DNA of 64,000 nt from NCBI GenBank assembly GCA_033065855.1, contig JAVXUO010002353.1, positions 124,001 through 188,000 of the forward strand, given 5' to 3'. Shown one piece after another: positions 62,248 through 64,000 of this stretch; within the stretch, counting starts at the first letter, position 1; every line of letters starts with the position of its first letter. The notes under the pieces were generated by a model. The model made no database searches and was not told the DNA's origin. It saw only the letters and a program-made list of their open reading frames with translations. Origin of the DNA: Escallonia rubra (taxonomy: Eukaryota; Streptophyta; Magnoliopsida; Escalloniales; Escalloniaceae). The position numbers and the translations under genes are program-made.

Positions 62248-64000
62248 GTAATATGCACTCGGCCTCGCAGTTGAGAAGTCAAGCAAGGTTTATTGACTCT
62301 GACCATAATCCCCAGGACTATTTATTCAGCGTTCCCCCTCTTCCTCTCTTTTTGATAGTTTAACCCTGTTGTGGGTAATTTGTTTCAGGGCATCCTTTCA
62401 GATGTTTTGAAATGCCTAAGTGACAACAAGAAGCATGTGAGATCGAGAGTGCACTTTGACTACTATGGATTCTTGGCTGGCTGCTGTCCATCTTGATAGA
62501 ATGGTTACTATTTGTCCAATAATGTGAACTTCTCAAACTTTCTGTAAGGTTTTCCTATTTGTCAAGTACCAAAGAGAGTTTATCTTGTCTTTCTAGTTAC
62601 TTTACATTATTGCTGCTTTAGTGGATGCTAAACCTGGTCCGGAAGGGCGAAACGATCTTTTTGATTGGTCATCGAAACAACTTGCTGGATTGACTGACTT
62701 TGGTGATGCCATACATTTGCTAAAACCAGTTGCTTCTGCTATGGCGGTATGTTGATACAGACTATTAGGAGTTTGTTGATAATAATAGTTGGAGTACAGT
62801 AGACGCAATTTTATTTATTGTGCTATTTATACAGTATGTGGATCTCTATTCAGGATAATTAAAATAGATAAAAAAATATATGGGCACCGTCAAGAGGTGT
62901 CTGACACATGTCTGGAGGTGTCCGATGAGTGTCCTTGTGTAGGTAGGTGTCAGACACGATCCAAAAGAGGTGTCTATTCTTCCTTGTGTAGATTTAAAGT
63001 TTTAAACAAATCACTTTAACATGTCGTCTGTATCTATCTTAACCAGTAACAATAGGGACTTTTTGTTTTAGCACTGCTGTTATAGTTCGGTTAGAACTGT
63101 TTGTTTCGCTAACTTGATGAACTTATTTGGTCTATGTTGGACATTTGGTAACCCAACCCTTATTCTCTTTCCCCTGGGTGTTTTTAGAATAATGTTACGT
63201 ACTTTTTAAAATTTTATTTATTTTTTATACAACATTTGCACCACAAATCTTTCATTATTCCGTTGTACTGTCTAGGCATCACATTGAAAAAGTGCGTGAA
63301 AAATGCGTGAACTAACAAAACAAATTATTCATTCCTATACTGTGGCAAAAACTTTTCCCTAAATTTTGGAGGGGTTGCGGTCTAGGAACAGCCGGACGCG
63401 GATATAGTGTGTTGATCTCGTTGGCTATTTACTTGAGAACCATGGAGCTGAGGTAAATGGTAGAGCTCACTTCACCATTTCGTTTAGTATTGAAGGCTGC
63501 TTAAGTTATCTCATTTTCCTTTTGCAGATAGGTGGGCAGCTGAAACCCCTTCAGATGGTTGCAAGCTTAATGACAGAACGTGATGGTGAACTTTGGAAGG
63601 CTGCTTTAAATACTCTAGCTACTGGTTATAAGATTCTTGGTGAGTTATGATACTACTCACTTTAGACTGATCTTCTGCGATTTTTGGCTCTTGTGATCGA
63701 TTTTACGTTTTAAAATAAAATGCCGTTGGTGAATTTAGAAAGTCATATCTCCTGACTCATGATGATGCTGGATTATGTTAATATATTTAACCTTACACTT
63801 GTCCTGCTTAGATTGTTGGGTGAATTCTCGGTTAGATGATGATGTCTGGAAGTATAATGGAAAGTTGACAGAGCCGCAAAGAAGCTTGCTAGAGATGATT
63901 GATCTAAGTGGAAGGTCAGTGTACACTAGTGCTGTTTATGCTCTAAGTCATTTCGTTTCTATATCTAATTGTTGTTTCAGGACCGAGAGATGGACAGAAG
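62248..64000 (+). pseudogene. Inverted partial copy of MOR1 (end of exon 27 to exon 41), runs off the window
   Basis: Plus-strand copy of MOR1 from about 9655 to 6600 with introns retained. Blocks: end of exon 27 and intron 27 (62248-62390), exon 28 (about 62391-62504), exon 29 (about 62613-62747), intron 29 to the start of exon 30 (to about 62856), then a jump to MOR1 intron 37 (from about 62990). Exon 38 is at about 63277-63454, exon 39 at 63530-63641, exon 40 at about 63832-63916, and exon 41 starts at about 63982. Exon 28 has a 4-bp insertion and exon 38 a frameshift, so it is non-coding. MOR1 about 7595-9055 (exons 31-37 and most of exon 30) is missing. Confidence 0.92.
62882..62990. mobile_element. 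hAT-like remnant related to the 12467-13153 element
   Basis: GTCAAGAGGTGTCTGACACA, GGTGTCCGATGAGTGTCC and GGTGTCTATTCTTCCTTGTG repeat the GGTGTCGGACAC motif set of the element in MOR1 intron 18. It sits exactly at the junction where the MOR1 pseudogene lacks exons 31-37. Confidence 0.55.

Noticed and set aside
1-64000. tRNA, rRNA and organelle-derived sequence
   Set aside because: I looked for tRNA-like cloverleaf boxes and conserved rRNA or plastid blocks by eye and saw none I could support.

Overview
This window is nuclear DNA from a flowering plant, probably a eudicot. It is AT-rich, has many short exons with GT/GC-AG introns, and is dense in Mutator-like (MULE), hAT-like and Tourist-like DNA transposons. 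I cannot name the species.

The left half (about 1.4-30.4 kb) is one large host gene on the minus strand. It is the plant XMAP215/ch-TOG microtubule polymerase MOR1/GEM1. I traced 54 exons by splice sites and family similarity. They sum to 6030 nt in one open frame (2009 residues), a normal length for the family, so the locus looks complete and intact. Two introns use GC-AG rather than GT-AG splice sites. One intron carries a tandem copy of exon 8 with an in-frame stop. The longer introns hold a hAT-like element, an LTR-like piece, a LINE RNase H fragment and two MULE-like elements, one inside the other.

The right half (30.4-64 kb) is a graveyard of mobile elements and gene fragments. Its best-defined parts are: (i) a 1.6-kb Pack-MULE (34699-36295) with a perfect 9-bp target duplication, carrying fragments of an NLP transcription factor, a UDP-glycosyltransferase and an ABI5/AREB-type bZIP factor; (ii) a 4.06-kb MULE (44065-48121), also with a perfect 9-bp duplication, holding a MURA-type transposase that lacks its C-terminal part and, convergent to it, a small zinc finger (zf-GRF)/coiled-coil/membrane-anchor gene; (iii) a hAT-like element (54802-55998) with GGGCC-rich ends inside an old LTR-like sequence; (iv) a broken AGAMOUS-type MADS-box first exon at about 52.4-52.64 kb; (v) inverted copies of MOR1 at about 37.58-37.85 kb and 62.25-64 kb. 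The two MOR1 pieces are nearly adjacent in the parent gene. They look like one inverted duplication split by about 24 kb of inserted DNA.

The elements also interact with each other. A tandem duplication around 42.1-48.4 kb holds a hAT-like and a MULE insertion, and the sister copy shows the empty site for each. Apart from MOR1, I see no intact host gene.
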